Below are positions 1-10,929 of a stretch of 63,610 nucleotides of DNA, piece after piece; the first letter of the stretch is position 1, and every line of letters begins with the position of its first letter. Source of the stretch: Gyrodactylus bullatarudis (Eukaryota > Platyhelminthes > Monogenea > Gyrodactylidea > Gyrodactylidae). The position numbers were made by a program, and so were the translations under genes. The stretch covers positions 394,718 through 458,327 of the forward strand of contig SSNU01000234.1 of assembly GCA_012064415.1 (NCBI GenBank), given 5' to 3'. The notes below the pieces were generated by a model. It was not told the origin of the DNA. It made no database searches and worked only from the letters and a program-made list of their open reading frames with translations.

Positions 1-1760
1 TTTTTTCAGCTCATATTTTATTCTATTTATTTTCCTTCTTTTACTATTTCTTTGAGAATTTGTAAATTATTATATTCATTGACCTTTTTAAATTATATCA
101 TTTTAAAAGTGACACTACTGATGATCCTTTTAGAAATGTATATCTTTTTTTCTATAATTATAATTACACTGGTGGTGATTTGAAAATTTTTTTGTAGCTG
201 TTTATTTCTAGTTATTAAATTCTGATGTGAAATTCAACGCTGATCATGAATCTGGTATTAAAAAAAATTTTGCTGTCTGTGAGCTGAGATAATGGGCAAA
301 AACTGAATTTTCGAAATTTCGAAAAACACCTCTCAGACTTTTGCTAATTAATGAAAGATTTAAAACATTATTGTAATAAATTTTACATCATCTGAAAGTA
401 GAATAAATTTTTAACGTAATAGTTGTATTTTTATTTATCCCAAAAGGTTTTTAGACTGTTAAAACGAGCTGTTGAAAAAAAAATTGTAAAATTTTTCAGA
501 AAATTGGTGAAAATTTCGGCCCAAAAATTCGGTTTTCTCAAAAACCAAAATGAAAATTCCAAATTTTATTAGAGTAATAATTATTAGCGTAATAAAAAAT
601 TTTATTTTCCCCGAACAATGTTCTATAATTATTAGAGTCTTAAAAATAGTACCAAAAAAATGAAAAAAATAGTATCTCATAAACTGAAAAATAAGTGGAA
701 AAAACTACTTTCAAAAAAATTTAAGGGATTTTGAGTAAAAAAATAGTCCTCTACCGTAAATTTTTGCAGAATTTTTAGTTAATCTTCAAATGTTCTTGCG
801 CATATTTTACAAAATACATACTTGTATATCCTTTTAGTTGAAATTTGAAATTCACGAAGGAATATTATCCAACAAAAAGCTACGATCTAAATGCTATTTT
901 CTTACATGATGAAAGCTCGATATCAGGAATATAGCTATCAATTTATCGAAAATTGTGGTTGGTAGCTAGTTGAGGAATACCATATTCTGAGATTAAATTT
1001 GATTAAAATAGTACAATAAAGTACCTGGGCAACAATTTAGTACAGAAATAGTACCAGCTATCTTTTAAATAGGATTAGATAAGCAGATTTTTTCTTCAGA
1101 TTATAAAACTCTGCCAGTCCTTTGTCAAGAGTAAAAATAGACCAAATAGTACTTTTTAGTAGGCCCTAACATATTATAGAAAATTATAATGTTCTTCTTC
1201 TATTCCAATGAAATTCAAAGAATATACATACATTATCATATATTATAATATCATTTGTTTAATACAAGAAATTTTTGTCACATTCACAAGTTATAATACA
1301 TATATATATAATCGAAAAGAATAATCATTCTGTATTCTGTGAATTAGAAGTATATAGATTCAACTTGTTCTCTTTCTCTCTCTATATTTCAATCTTGATA
1401 CATTACTAATCATTTATATATATATAGGTAAAGACTCTCTATTTATCGACTGATTATTGGCAGGAAATGAATACATTGTGAATAAATTGTGTTGTATAAA
1501 TCTTGACTTGAAAGACTCATTGAAAAAAATATATACTGAACTACATTCATTGGTTAATCTTCTCACGAGGACAAAACGAATCAGCTTTGTTAATAATACT
1601 GCAGTCAGGTAAGAGATAAAACATAATTATGAAGGGTTAGTCAGACGGTAAAGCCTTTGAACCAGAGTGAGTCTAATTCGTCTGGACTAATTGATTAATT
1701 GATTGGTAAATCGGAAAAATTATTATTACTAATAATAATATTGTAGAGTTATCATTTGAT
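1..1760. other. AT-rich intergenic region
   Basis: I see no gene here. The stretch is dominated by A/T runs, TATA-type dinucleotide tracts near 1300-1430 and short homopolymers. The one ORF of more than 60 codons on the minus strand (459-680) is low-complexity F/I/K sequence translated from A/T runs and is not credible as a protein. Confidence 0.6.
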
Positions 1761-2070
1761 ATGGATATTTGCACAGACAAGTGCGAGACAAATGTGATGT
1801 CTGTCTCTGACTGTTTTTTGGCTGTAGATAAAGATGGCTTAAATCATGGACTTGATTCAATGACAAGTGAAAAACTATCATCATTACTACCCTTGGACAA
1901 ATCTGATATTTGACTTGTTATATCACAGTTCACCATTTGAGCTTGTAGAGTTTGATATTTCTCAAAAATGTCTGGAAACTTTGACATTCTCAAATGAACG
2001 TAGTATGTCGATATGGAGAGGAATAAAACTCTTGGAAAAAGAAAAGGATATCATTACTACAACAGAATAA
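1761..2070 (+). other. Possible decayed or unrecognised coding segment
   Basis: Two short overlapping reading frames look more protein-like than their surroundings. The first starts MDICTDKCETN at 1761 and stops at 1911-1913. The second, frameshifted, reads through SPFELVEFDISQKCLE to a stop at 2070. I tried the obvious GT...AG introns between them and none restored one frame. They may be a decayed gene, a gene with an unrecognised splice, or chance. No family recognised. Confidence 0.15.
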
Positions 2071-2150
2071 TCAGGAATAAATCCACATTACACTCTGAAG
2101 TGGAAGTAGCTATTGACAACTCTATATAAACCTAATTGACATGAAGATGA

Positions 2151-2827
2151 GAATTTCCAATTTTTACAAAAAACTCAATATTTATATCCAGAAAGTCAGG
2201 AAAAAATATATTTTTTGGATTCCACTATGAAATGAGCTGATTAGTTTTGAATACAAAAAAAATTTCCGAAAAAAATTTAATCTGACCAAAATTGAGCCGT
2301 TTTTTGAATTTCGGAAATATTTCAAATTTCCACTTTTTCAACTTTCAAATCAAAAATTTTTATCGATTTCAAAGCAGTTAAATATTGATATTCAGGATTA
2401 AAATTAGACGAAGATTTTGAATTCGCCTGCAGGAATTCACAGAAATTCATCATTACGGTGGGAAATCGAACCATTTGAATTTTTCGATTATCACGAGGGA
2501 AAATGATCCAAAATATAGAGATTGAACTTTTTCTTGGAAAGAGTAACTTTCTCTCAAATTCTACGGCCAAATTCGAAATCTTTGTCTAATTTTGATCCTG
2601 AATATCAATATTTAACTGCTTTAAATCTTTGAAATCGATAAAAATTTTGGATTTGAAACATTTCCGAAATTCAAAAAACGGCTCAATTTTGGTCAGATTA
2701 AATTTTTTTCGGAAATTTTTTTTGTATTCAAAACTAATCAGCTCATTTCATAGTGGAATCCAAAAAATATATTTTTTCCTGACTTTCTGGATATAAATAT
2801 TGAGTTTTTTGTAAAAATTGGAAATTC
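2151..2827. repeat. Foldback (MITE-like) element, copy 1
   Basis: The two halves are reverse complements. The left arm starts GAATTTCCAATTTTTAC at 2151 and the right arm ends with its complement at 2827. The outer 160 bp or so of each arm match almost perfectly, and complementarity continues with gaps toward a central unique stretch of about 130 bp (2430-2560). No transposase is encoded; the 82-codon ORF at 2322-2570 is a by-product of the repeat. A diverged copy lies at 52.36-53.35 kb and pieces of the arms recur elsewhere. The structure fits a non-autonomous TIR element. Confidence 0.8.
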
Positions 2828-4053
2828 TTATATTCAATGTCTCTTATTATTAGATAATAATTTTCACATGATAGAATAAACATGTCCTAAATATGAGCAA
2901 GAGACTAACACACTGTGGGGGTAACCAAGTGTCCTACTCGTGCTGATAAAGTTACAATTTTGTTTCATTTATTGGAGGAAAATGCTAGAGTTACTTGGAA
3001 TTTTCTCAATAAAACAAGATAAATTTAGTTAATTCTACAACTATCTTTGGAAAGACTGATAAACAAGGTATTTGATGGTGTGTAACTCTTAGTCATAGGA
3101 TCTTTATTTCTACAGAAATTTCTAGATTTAATATTTTAGCCCAGACATATGAGCCATGGGAAATTCATTGTTTGAAATCAAAAATGAAAAATCCATTGAG
3201 CACCAAATGAGCATTTCTCATGAATAGTTATTTAACTAAAAGAAAACGCTGAAGAAGCAACAATGGAGAGAAGGGTGATAAAGCTCACATAATATGGCAA
3301 TTCAAGATTATAGAAATTATACGATAAAAAAATTCGAAATTGAAGCTGAATGCTCTTCTTGCTTGAGATCCCTGTTAACCTCTTAGACCTATTTTAGCAG
3401 ATATTTCTTTTAGATTGTTTTGAATTGAATAAAATGACAGAAACTATCAACTCTTTCATTAATGTTTAGACCCCCGTATCGAGTCATTTCATTCCAAAAT
3501 AAAAATCCCTATGGGAAGAGAGACTAGGTGTATTTTGAGTTTCTTCAATGTCAAACTAACTAGGAAATAGGACGAATTAATTCGAGGAAATACTTTAAAG
3601 AAGAAGACTTATGATGGAAGGTATATGCCAGTTTCAGTCCTCTATTTCTAAGATCGTATAAAGGTAACTTGGCAGTTTAAAAAATCCAAAAGAATAGACA
3701 AATGAAATAGAGAATTCAAATTGATATTCGATTAAATGTACCTGGACAAACCCATCAATGTACCAATGGATAGATGATGAAATTGTTGGAATAGCAACTC
3801 AGAAATGGTAAAAACAACAAATTTTTCTATAAAGCTCAACTTCAATCATCTCATCTATCAAGTTTATGACTATTTCATTTGACTACTAGTTTAAGCTTAA
3901 GAAATTAAGTTCAATTTGATTCATGCAAAGATGCAGCAAGAGCAGACGGCTTCAATATCAAAAATCTTTTAGTTTGCCAAGAATTACAGAACCTTATTTG
4001 GGAATGCCAATTTATAGTAGTGAGGGATTTTTAGATTATTGAAATTTGTGTGT
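2828..4053. other. Intergenic, no feature recognised
   Basis: No ORF with a convincing protein character, no RNA gene and no strong repeat was seen between the foldback element and the 3' end of the GRAM-domain gene. Confidence 0.5.
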
Positions 4054-4079
4054 TCAGAGACTATTAAAAAAACCTTTAC

Positions 4080-4835
4080 TCACAGAGTATAACCGATTAG
4101 GGCTGTATAGGAAATTTCCTTGGCAATATTCTTCTTGCTTTTAGTTTTTTTATCAACTGTATCACTAGAGCTAGAAGATATTTGGACAATATTTGAAGCA
4201 ATACTGACAATCTGAGCAAATGAATCAGACATGGTCAATGAAAAGTTATTGAGAATTTTGGGTCCTTTTGTTGGTTTAGATTCCTTCTTGGTAGTGTTCT
4301 CATTTTCCAAAATATTGGAATGTGAAATTGCTCGGTTTGGCTGATCAGTCCGTTGATTGAAAGAGGAGGAACTTGAATTTGTGTCATCTGATCGGCCCAA
4401 CAGACTGGAGGAGGAGACCATTCCACTAGGTGTTTTATTCTTACAAATACTCTTGAGCATATTTAATTTGTAGTTCCTCGGGCGTACACTCAAGGACCAA
4501 AAGTTTACAACAAAGTTTGCTGTTCGTTCCACACGACGAAAGTTGTATAGTTTGTAAATGACCGATTTTATTGTTCTTAATACTAGGGCATTGTTTTGGA
4601 TATCAATCGAATCAATTTGAACTAGAGGAATGATTGATTTAATCTTTTTATCCTTCAGATTAATGAAAAAGAAAAAGCTTTTCGTAATAAACAGTTTTCC
4701 TTTTATGATGATATCTTCGCGTTGTTCACAGGAATAACTCTTGATGACGATTTCTGTAGGATTATTTTTCAAAAATGTCACAAAAAATCCAAGATTGTCA
4801 TCATTGATGACACTTGTACTTATCAACTGCGCCAT
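4080..4835 (-). CDS. GRAM-domain protein (GRAMD2/GRAMD1-like)
   Basis: A 251-residue product. Residues about 15-110 match a GRAM domain: the family's signature Y-S-C then D-I-x-x-x-G-x-L-F-I-T appears as SYSCEQREDIIIKGKLFIT, followed by IIPLVQIDSIDI, and the YKLNMLKSIC stretch near 120 matches the end of the GRAM domain in GRAMD2-type proteins. GRAM domains bind membrane phosphoinositides and sterols at ER-plasma-membrane contacts. The rest is Ser/Asn/Lys-rich and disordered; I see neither a StART-like (Aster) domain nor a clear transmembrane helix, so the protein is short for GRAMD1. The start ATG at 4835 follows a short leader and faces the LysM gene. A good donor (CT|GTGAGT) overlaps the stop; using it with an acceptor at 4061 (23-bp intron) would change only the last residues. 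The subfamily is less certain than the domain. Confidence 0.75.
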   Translation of the reverse strand: MAQLISTSVINDDNLGFFVTFLKNNPTEIVIKSYSCEQREDIIIKGKLFITKSFFFFINLKDKKIKSIIPLVQIDSIDIQNNALVLRTIKSVIYKLYNFRRVERTANFVVNFWSLSVRPRNYKLNMLKSICKNKTPSGMVSSSSLLGRSDDTNSSSSSFNQRTDQPNRAISHSNILENENTTKKESKPTKGPKILNNFSLTMSDSFAQIVSIASNIVQISSSSSDTVDKKTKSKKNIAKEISYTALIGYTL

Positions 4836-4967
4836 GAGGAGTGAATTGATGCCTACAAAATAATACTATTCCCCATAGTCTTCAAATGCCAACCATATAA
4901 TTACTTTAAACAAAACAACATGTGAGAGAGCTTGTTTTAAAAATTGTCGGAACTTGTTAAAATTTGA
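4836..4967. promoter_or_regulatory. Shared divergent promoter region
   Basis: Only 132 bp separate the start codons of the GRAM-domain gene (minus) and the LysM gene (plus), so both promoters and 5' UTRs must lie here. No clear TATA box is visible on either side. Co-expression is an inference from the spacing. Confidence 0.5.
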
Positions 4968-5476
4968 ATGGATGAAAAAGAGTTGATACTTAAAGAAAGG
5001 CACAAAAAGTATGGAACTCTAAATAATGGCCAACCCTCTAATCTCCTCAATTTTGACGTTCATCTTGTCAAAGAAGGCGAGAGTCTTACTTCCATAGCAG
5101 TTACATATGACACAACAGTAATTAATTTATTTTTAATATCAGATATTTAAACTTAAACAATTGAATGGAATTTTTGGAAACCATATTTTTCCTAATACCA
5201 AACTAAAGATTCCCAAAGAACGTGCTAGTAATCAACAAATTCTTTTGTCCTCTTCAGAAAATTCTCCTTCACCGCGAAAACAAAACAGATTCCCTACAGA
5301 AAAGTAATTTTTCCTCTTTAAGATTAACTATTCTGCCATTAATATTAGTTTTTTTAAGGGACTATCAATCAAGAGGAAAAGATATTTCCTTTATCAACAG
5401 TAGTACGAGAAGCTCTTTGGACCTCGGTAATCAGTCTCAGATTTCATCCAAGAGCTCTAATGACATTGTCATTTAA
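4968..5476 (+). CDS. LysM-domain protein (LYSMD family)
   Basis: Exons 4968-5117, 5143-5303 and 5359-5476 give a protein of about 142 residues. After an N-terminal YGTLNNG stretch resembling the 'YGS' region of animal LYSMD proteins comes one LysM domain, about residues 30-75: VHLVKEGESLTSIAVTYDTT, then IFKLKQLNGIFGNHIFPNTK and LKIP. The domain is only complete when a 25-bp intron (5118-5142, GT...AG, phase 0) is removed, which confirms that intron. The Ser/Asn-rich tail ends NDIVI. The second intron is ambiguous: 55 bp (5304-5358) is the conventional choice, but an acceptor at 5322 would leave a 19-bp intron and insert a short hydrophobic LTILPLILVFL run in the same frame. LYSMD proteins are intracellular and LYSMD3/4 are membrane-anchored; the exact role here is unknown. 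Confidence 0.8.
5118..5142 (+). other. 25-bp spliceosomal intron
   Basis: It begins GTAATT, ends ATCAG, and sits between Thr and Ile codons of the LysM domain (phase 0). Its removal restores the domain exactly; reading through gives a stop within ten codons. Confidence 0.85.
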
Positions 5477-7495
5477 ACAATTCAGATGATCAACAAGATA
5501 ATTTATAAAAGAGGTGCTACTCTGAACTCTATTCCTATTGTACATAATGCTTTTCTTTTGATGTATATTTTGTGATTATTTTATAATGTTGTCCTCCTAA
5601 GGTTGACTATTGTAGCATTCGACCTAGAAAAGTCAACTGTGTCTTTCAATAGAAGATTTATTACATGTCCTATTGCAATGTATATTTATGTTATTGTCAG
5701 ATAGTCAATCATTTGATAATTAGAATTGATTTGATAATTTAGTCTATTTTATTTGTTTATTTGCAAAAAAATCTAGTTGCAGGATATCCACTATGTAATG
5801 TCAAGTTGAAGTTCTGGATTAAAGTCTAAATTTTTATCTGATGAAAATCAATTGTTAATGATAATTAGAGCTGCAAAAATGCCATTTTGAATGCAGAGCA
5901 AGAAATTTTATTTTCTTAATTTTCCTAGTAACAGAAGTTTGATGAGTTGAAGCATAAACCGAGAATTTTTGCCATATTAAATTTAATGCCCCCATTTTTG
6001 CCCTAATCAAGGTCGTAACTAAGATAATTTTGATACAAAATCAACGATAAAAATCACAAACAATCTCAAGGCTTAAAATTCTATTTTCGTCTTCGTGAAA
6101 CCTGTAAGCCCTGTCTGATTCATAGAACAGTCTCATTAGTCATTCAATCAAATCTAACATTCATACATGTGTTGGTCACATATCATGTCAAGTCATACTA
6201 TCAAGAAGAATATTATTTAACTGAAACTACTTAGCAGTAGCGTGTTTCATTTTGCCACAAAGTTTAAATAAAGATGCCCTTTTCAATTGAAATTTATGCC
6301 CGATTTCGGCAGCTCTAATGATAATTTACCATGGAAATTGATGATGTAATTCTACTCATGAGCCTACTATAGGTTTGTAATATTATTGTATATTTAAATA
6401 TCTACTATGAAGTAGGTACATGAATTAGGAGAAATGAGAGTAAGCGTCCAAGTAAAAAATTTTATTATTTTCGTAAAAAAGGGTATATATATGTATAACA
6501 AATATGGTTTTTTCAATAACAAATAAAGTTTAGTGGTGATTAATTTTAGAGAAAAAAGTGTCTATTTATCTTCTGGTAGATTTAGAAAAAGTAATTCCAT
6601 TTTTTTGTAATTCTTGTCTGCCAGAAATTATTCTTATTCCTTTACAAATAAAGTCAATATTATTATTAATATTATCAGTGTTATTTTACAGGATTCTTGC
6701 TGGCAAAAAAAGTATATTAAAAATGTACGAAATCAATGTTGTGGCATATTAGTCATAAGAGCATGTTCAAGACTTTAAATGTCCTTCATCATAATTCGTA
6801 TAAAAAAGAGGGCAAAAGTGATTAACAGTTGATTAAAACAATTTATTGATTCCTTCTAGTTCTCAAAAAATAGAGGAAATAGGAATAATAATTGCAATAG
6901 AAAAATATATCAAGTATCAAAAAAGGATTAGAGGATATACAAGTAAAGTAGTGGTTGGATGAAAAAAAGGTGGTGCACGCAGCATTTGTATACATCATCA
7001 ATCATGATATTATACAAAAGATGGATAATACTCGGTGTTGATGATAGTCATGTGTATTCAAAATGGATGATTACAAATTGATTTATACATTTTTCAATGA
7101 TTAACAGTAGTATACAAATTCATTCAACATTTTTAATAGTATAAATATTATTCATTCATTCATTAAATTTAAAATTAATGTAGTAATTATTAGTTGTCAA
7201 ATATCAGAAATAGTTGTTGGTGTTTTTTAGTGTTGTAAAGTTATGGGAAAGTGGAAAAGATGATGATAATTATGCTTTAGTCCGAGAAAAAATTCAGGGA
7301 TTAAATAAATCATGATTTGGAAAAAAATCATTTTCATTCTTGAAAGAAAAAATGTAAGGTGATGTAACAAGTCAAGTAGAGCAATTACTAACTTAAGTTT
7401 AGTATGCATTGAGAATGCTTGTTATTTCGCTTCGTTTTAAAGGAAACTATGGAAAAGAATAGATTTGCTGAAAGACTGAATTAATGGAAACTAGT
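5477..7495. other. Intergenic region and 3' flank of the receptor gene
   Basis: The space between the tail-to-tail 3' ends of the LysM gene (plus) and the nuclear-receptor gene (minus). It holds A/T-rich sequence with a few short ORFs of hydrophobic low-complexity character, for example 6558-6752, that I do not regard as genes. The receptor's 3' UTR probably occupies part of 7000-7495. Confidence 0.5.
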
Positions 7496-10400
7496 TCAGA
7501 TTGGCAAAGATAGACAGGGTCTTTTTGGTTGAGAGACTTCAGCAGTGGAATTTTCGATATTATTAATATTATTACAGATGGGACTATCATGTCCTAAAGG
7601 TGAAGAGGAGGATTGTGAAATATTCAGGTCGTAATCTGTTGAATTACCAATGAACAACTCCTGGATGTACCATGGCAGGTCATGGGCTGAGTTGAGGCAA
7701 GCCTGTTGCATGAAAACATCTTGATTTCGCATTGTTATCGATCGCAGTTCAGTCAGGACCATGATAAGTCTCGACCAGCTCTGGATTGTGTGCATAAGTT
7801 TAGTTTGATGCTTGGAGTTTTGTTTGGCCAAGTCACTGCGACGTTTATTCCTGACATTGTTGACATGGCGATTTAGAATTTCCAACAGTTTATTCTGAAT
7901 CTCTTCCACAGTGTTGGTATCGATAAGATCCTGTCGATCTGGTGACATTAAGACAATGGCAGCCATCAAGGCAATTTCAGTCTGATCTATTTCAAGGCGG
8001 GCCAATTTAAAGGCGACACCTCGGATTAGTTGAGCTGAACTCTCGTTGGATTGACCCAACTTCGGATAGTGGACATTGTCGATTGTATTCTGACCGTTCA
8101 TCTGGGCTAGATCACCGGTCATTTTACCCTCCCTATAGGCCTGACGTGCAGACCAACTGAGAGAGTATGCAGCCCTTAGGGTTATTAAATCCATGCAGCA
8201 ACCACGAAGTAGTCGTGTTTGATCGTGTGCAGACATCTGGAAAATTATTATTAGGTTATGTTTTCTTTATGTTTAGCAGGAAAGGTACAAATGTTATCAT
8301 TTAAACTTTGAGGGTCAAAAGGAAAAAAGGACTCACTTTATCAAAGCCAGGTACTTTTTTAGCAAATGTTACCAGTTTAGAGACTGTTGGTTCAATGACA
8401 TTGGTGATGTTCATGGCAGCTTCACTATTCGGACTGAGGGCCTCATGCGAAGTGGATGAGTTTTTTGAATTCTACAAAGGAAGCAATGATTAACTACAGT
8501 CAAGAGAATGAAACAAGGAGTGTAATAGACTAACAATATCATTGGCCTGAGAGATCTTGTTACTACCATTAGCTCCGTAAAGAGTTTTATAGGCGCTCTT
8601 GATTGAGTCAACCATGGCCTTGTCACTGTCTAGCCAGGAGTCAAAACTTGAACTGGAAGCTTTGCGCTGACGTTGGTGATGTGACAGAGTTTGCTGTGGC
8701 GCTTCCACCAAGGATATGTTGTTGTTGTTGTTGGTGGTGGTGATGGTTGAATTGACTTGGTTGTGTGACACTGTGGTTGGAGCTGATGAAGTAATTATAG
8801 AAGGTATCATATGCTGAGGGTAAGTTTGTTGATGGGGATGGTGTTGACTCATGGATGAGGTAATGTCGTCCGTTGATGTCACAAGTTGTTGTTGTTGTTG
8901 GACCATTTGTTGTGGTATCTGGGTTGTGTTGTGTTGTATGAGTAACTGATTGTGGTGTTGGTGGTGGCTGCTGATGTTGGCATGACGTGAATTCCCCGAT
9001 AAAGTAGTTGGCGGCTGAGTCGATAATGGCTGCAGTTGTTGTATCGATGGCGTCAGGGAATTCACTGCATTGATAAAATTTCCATTGATGTCTGTTGTTT
9101 GAGGTGGCTGAGATGTGGCATTTCCACTTGGCAATAACGACATGGGGCACTTGGTATTCTTCCCCTTGAGTATTGTATTGGCGTTGTGATCCAAGAGGAT
9201 GTTATTGTTCATGTTATTATTATTGGTTTTACTATTGGCATTTAGGCCCATGAGACCGGGTGCAAGAAAGGGCTGATTAATGTGGCCCATAATGTTAGGG
9301 GTGTTGGCATTACCGGTAATCATTGTGGTATTGGCGTTGGTGGTGTTGCCTGTGTTAGGATTGGAGTTCGAGGTAAAGTTACCTTGAATACCACCATTAG
9401 TATTGCTATTATGACTCAACAATCCAAGGTCTGGGTTTAGTTGAGCTTCCAGAACCTGTTGCTGCTGCTGCTGTTGGGCAGTCCAGTAGATTTGTTGAGT
9501 GGTTTGATTGTCTAGAGGATTGATTATTTGGCCAAATGAACTACGATGATGAGCCTGTTGTGTTGTGGCCAATAAAGCAGTATTCTGGCTTGAATCAAGA
9601 GAGATAGCCGAGGGAGAGACAATGGCAGAGATTGTCTGGGAACTGTTGGTTGTGGAACTACTACGAGAGGGAGGTACATTCTTTGAATTTTCAGCTTCGG
9701 CCCTCTTTCTGGCACGATTGGCCTCAATGAGACGGCGTTTAGCGAGTCTTTTCTCTTCGTCGAGTACCAAATCCTTGGCCATACCACCCTTGATGCAACG
9801 ATCAAAACGACACTTTTGGCAGCTATTGCGATTTTGTTTGTCAGAGACTGAACATCTGCCCATGAATTTGCAGGTGTAGACAAGCTTCTTTTGAACGGAA
9901 CGTCTAAAGAAACCTTTGCAACCTTCACACGTCATGGCACGGTAATGAAATCCGGTTGCATTATCTCCGCATACAACACAAGGCTCAGGTCCATTTGCCG
10001 GATCCATATAGCTAGGAATGTATGGGTCTTCTATTGAAAAAAAAAGAATTTTAAAATTTGAATTTGAAAACAAAACAAAGTTTACGCTTCTAATGCTGTA
10101 TAACATCGTTCAGAATTATTGCCTAGTAATAATAACATATTCTAACGATTTCGAATACATGGATTACATAGAAATTTTGATTGTTAAAAAATACTGTATT
10201 GTATTTTACTCTGAAACTGGTCAAATGTAAATTAAAATGACACAAAGAATTACAATACGTTATCATTCTCAGTGATGATGATGACCTTATCGCCTATGAT
10301 ATATGGTGACGAAAAAAAACTGTGTGTGTGATATGATTTTGTAATGAAAAATAAAAGAGTGATTATAATCTATAGAACATTAACCCTAAAGACTCTTCAG

Positions 10401-10929
10401 AATGCTCCATCTTCTATCTAATGCATTTCCACTCACTTTTACGCTGCCTAGGAGCTTTAGTTCCATTTGAAGAGGAATTTTTCACCGGTGTAGCTGTATT
10501 TGATTTACCCCGACCTGGGCCATGCTGTTGTTGATGGTGCTGGCCTTGTTGAATTGCATTAGAATTGTTGCTCGGATTTGAAGAGAGCTGGTCCAATGGC
10601 TTTCCCATGGCCTGGCCTGCATTTAAATGGCCCAGTTGGTTTGGATAGAAACCATTTGACCCATTGCCATCATAGTAGTTGAGGGTGTTGGCCAAGATTT
10701 GCTGGTGCTGATGATACGAACCGTTGGCTGGACCGTTTGGTGATGGATTCCAGTATCCGCTTCCATACGGAGTGGTACCTGGAGTAGCAGTGTTACCATT
10801 ACTATTAACCGATGTGTTAGACGATGAATCTCCTGTTGCTGACGTCAAGTATGTCTGAAGGTCAGCTCCAACGAGACTTGTCTCTCCATCATTCGCCTGA
10901 CGTCCGTTAATTAGTCTCTTGTACTTCAT
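7496..10929 (-). CDS. THR: Thyroid-hormone-receptor-like nuclear receptor
   Basis: Exons in transcript order: 10929-10437, 10030-8535, 8471-8337, 8236-7496. Introns are 406, 63 and 100 bp and all junction phases agree. The product is 954 residues, about twice a vertebrate TR. Residues 1-180: Asn/Gly/His/Gln-rich A/B region. DNA-binding domain 182-248 with TR-type P-box CEGCKGFF, followed by the TR-like box [21 protein letters not shown] hinge of about 365 residues is Gln/Asn/Thr low complexity. Ligand-binding domain from about 625: [18 protein letters not shown], then [25 protein letters not shown] and AF-2 helix WYIQELF (about 897-903), then a 50-residue Ser-rich tail. Odd points: the second zinc finger has ten instead of nine residues between its second and third Cys, and several T3-contact positions are changed. 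TAA lies in frame upstream of the chosen ATG, but an extra 5' exon near 16.6 kb is possible. Confidence 0.93.

Noticed and set aside
1640..1690. tRNA-like GGTTAGTCAGACGG... sequence
   Set aside because: Cloverleaf pairing fails at the anticodon and T arms; resemblance limited to a short D-arm-like string.
1867..2070. Join of the two short frames at 1761-2070 into one gene by a micro-intron
   Set aside because: No GT donor precedes the TGA at 1911 at a spacing that restores frame.
8641..9928. Minus-strand ORFs of 169 and 134 codons and plus-strand ORF of 104 codons inside the receptor gene
   Set aside because: They overlap the receptor's main exon in other frames; the His/Gln/Thr runs are translations of the same trinucleotide repeats.
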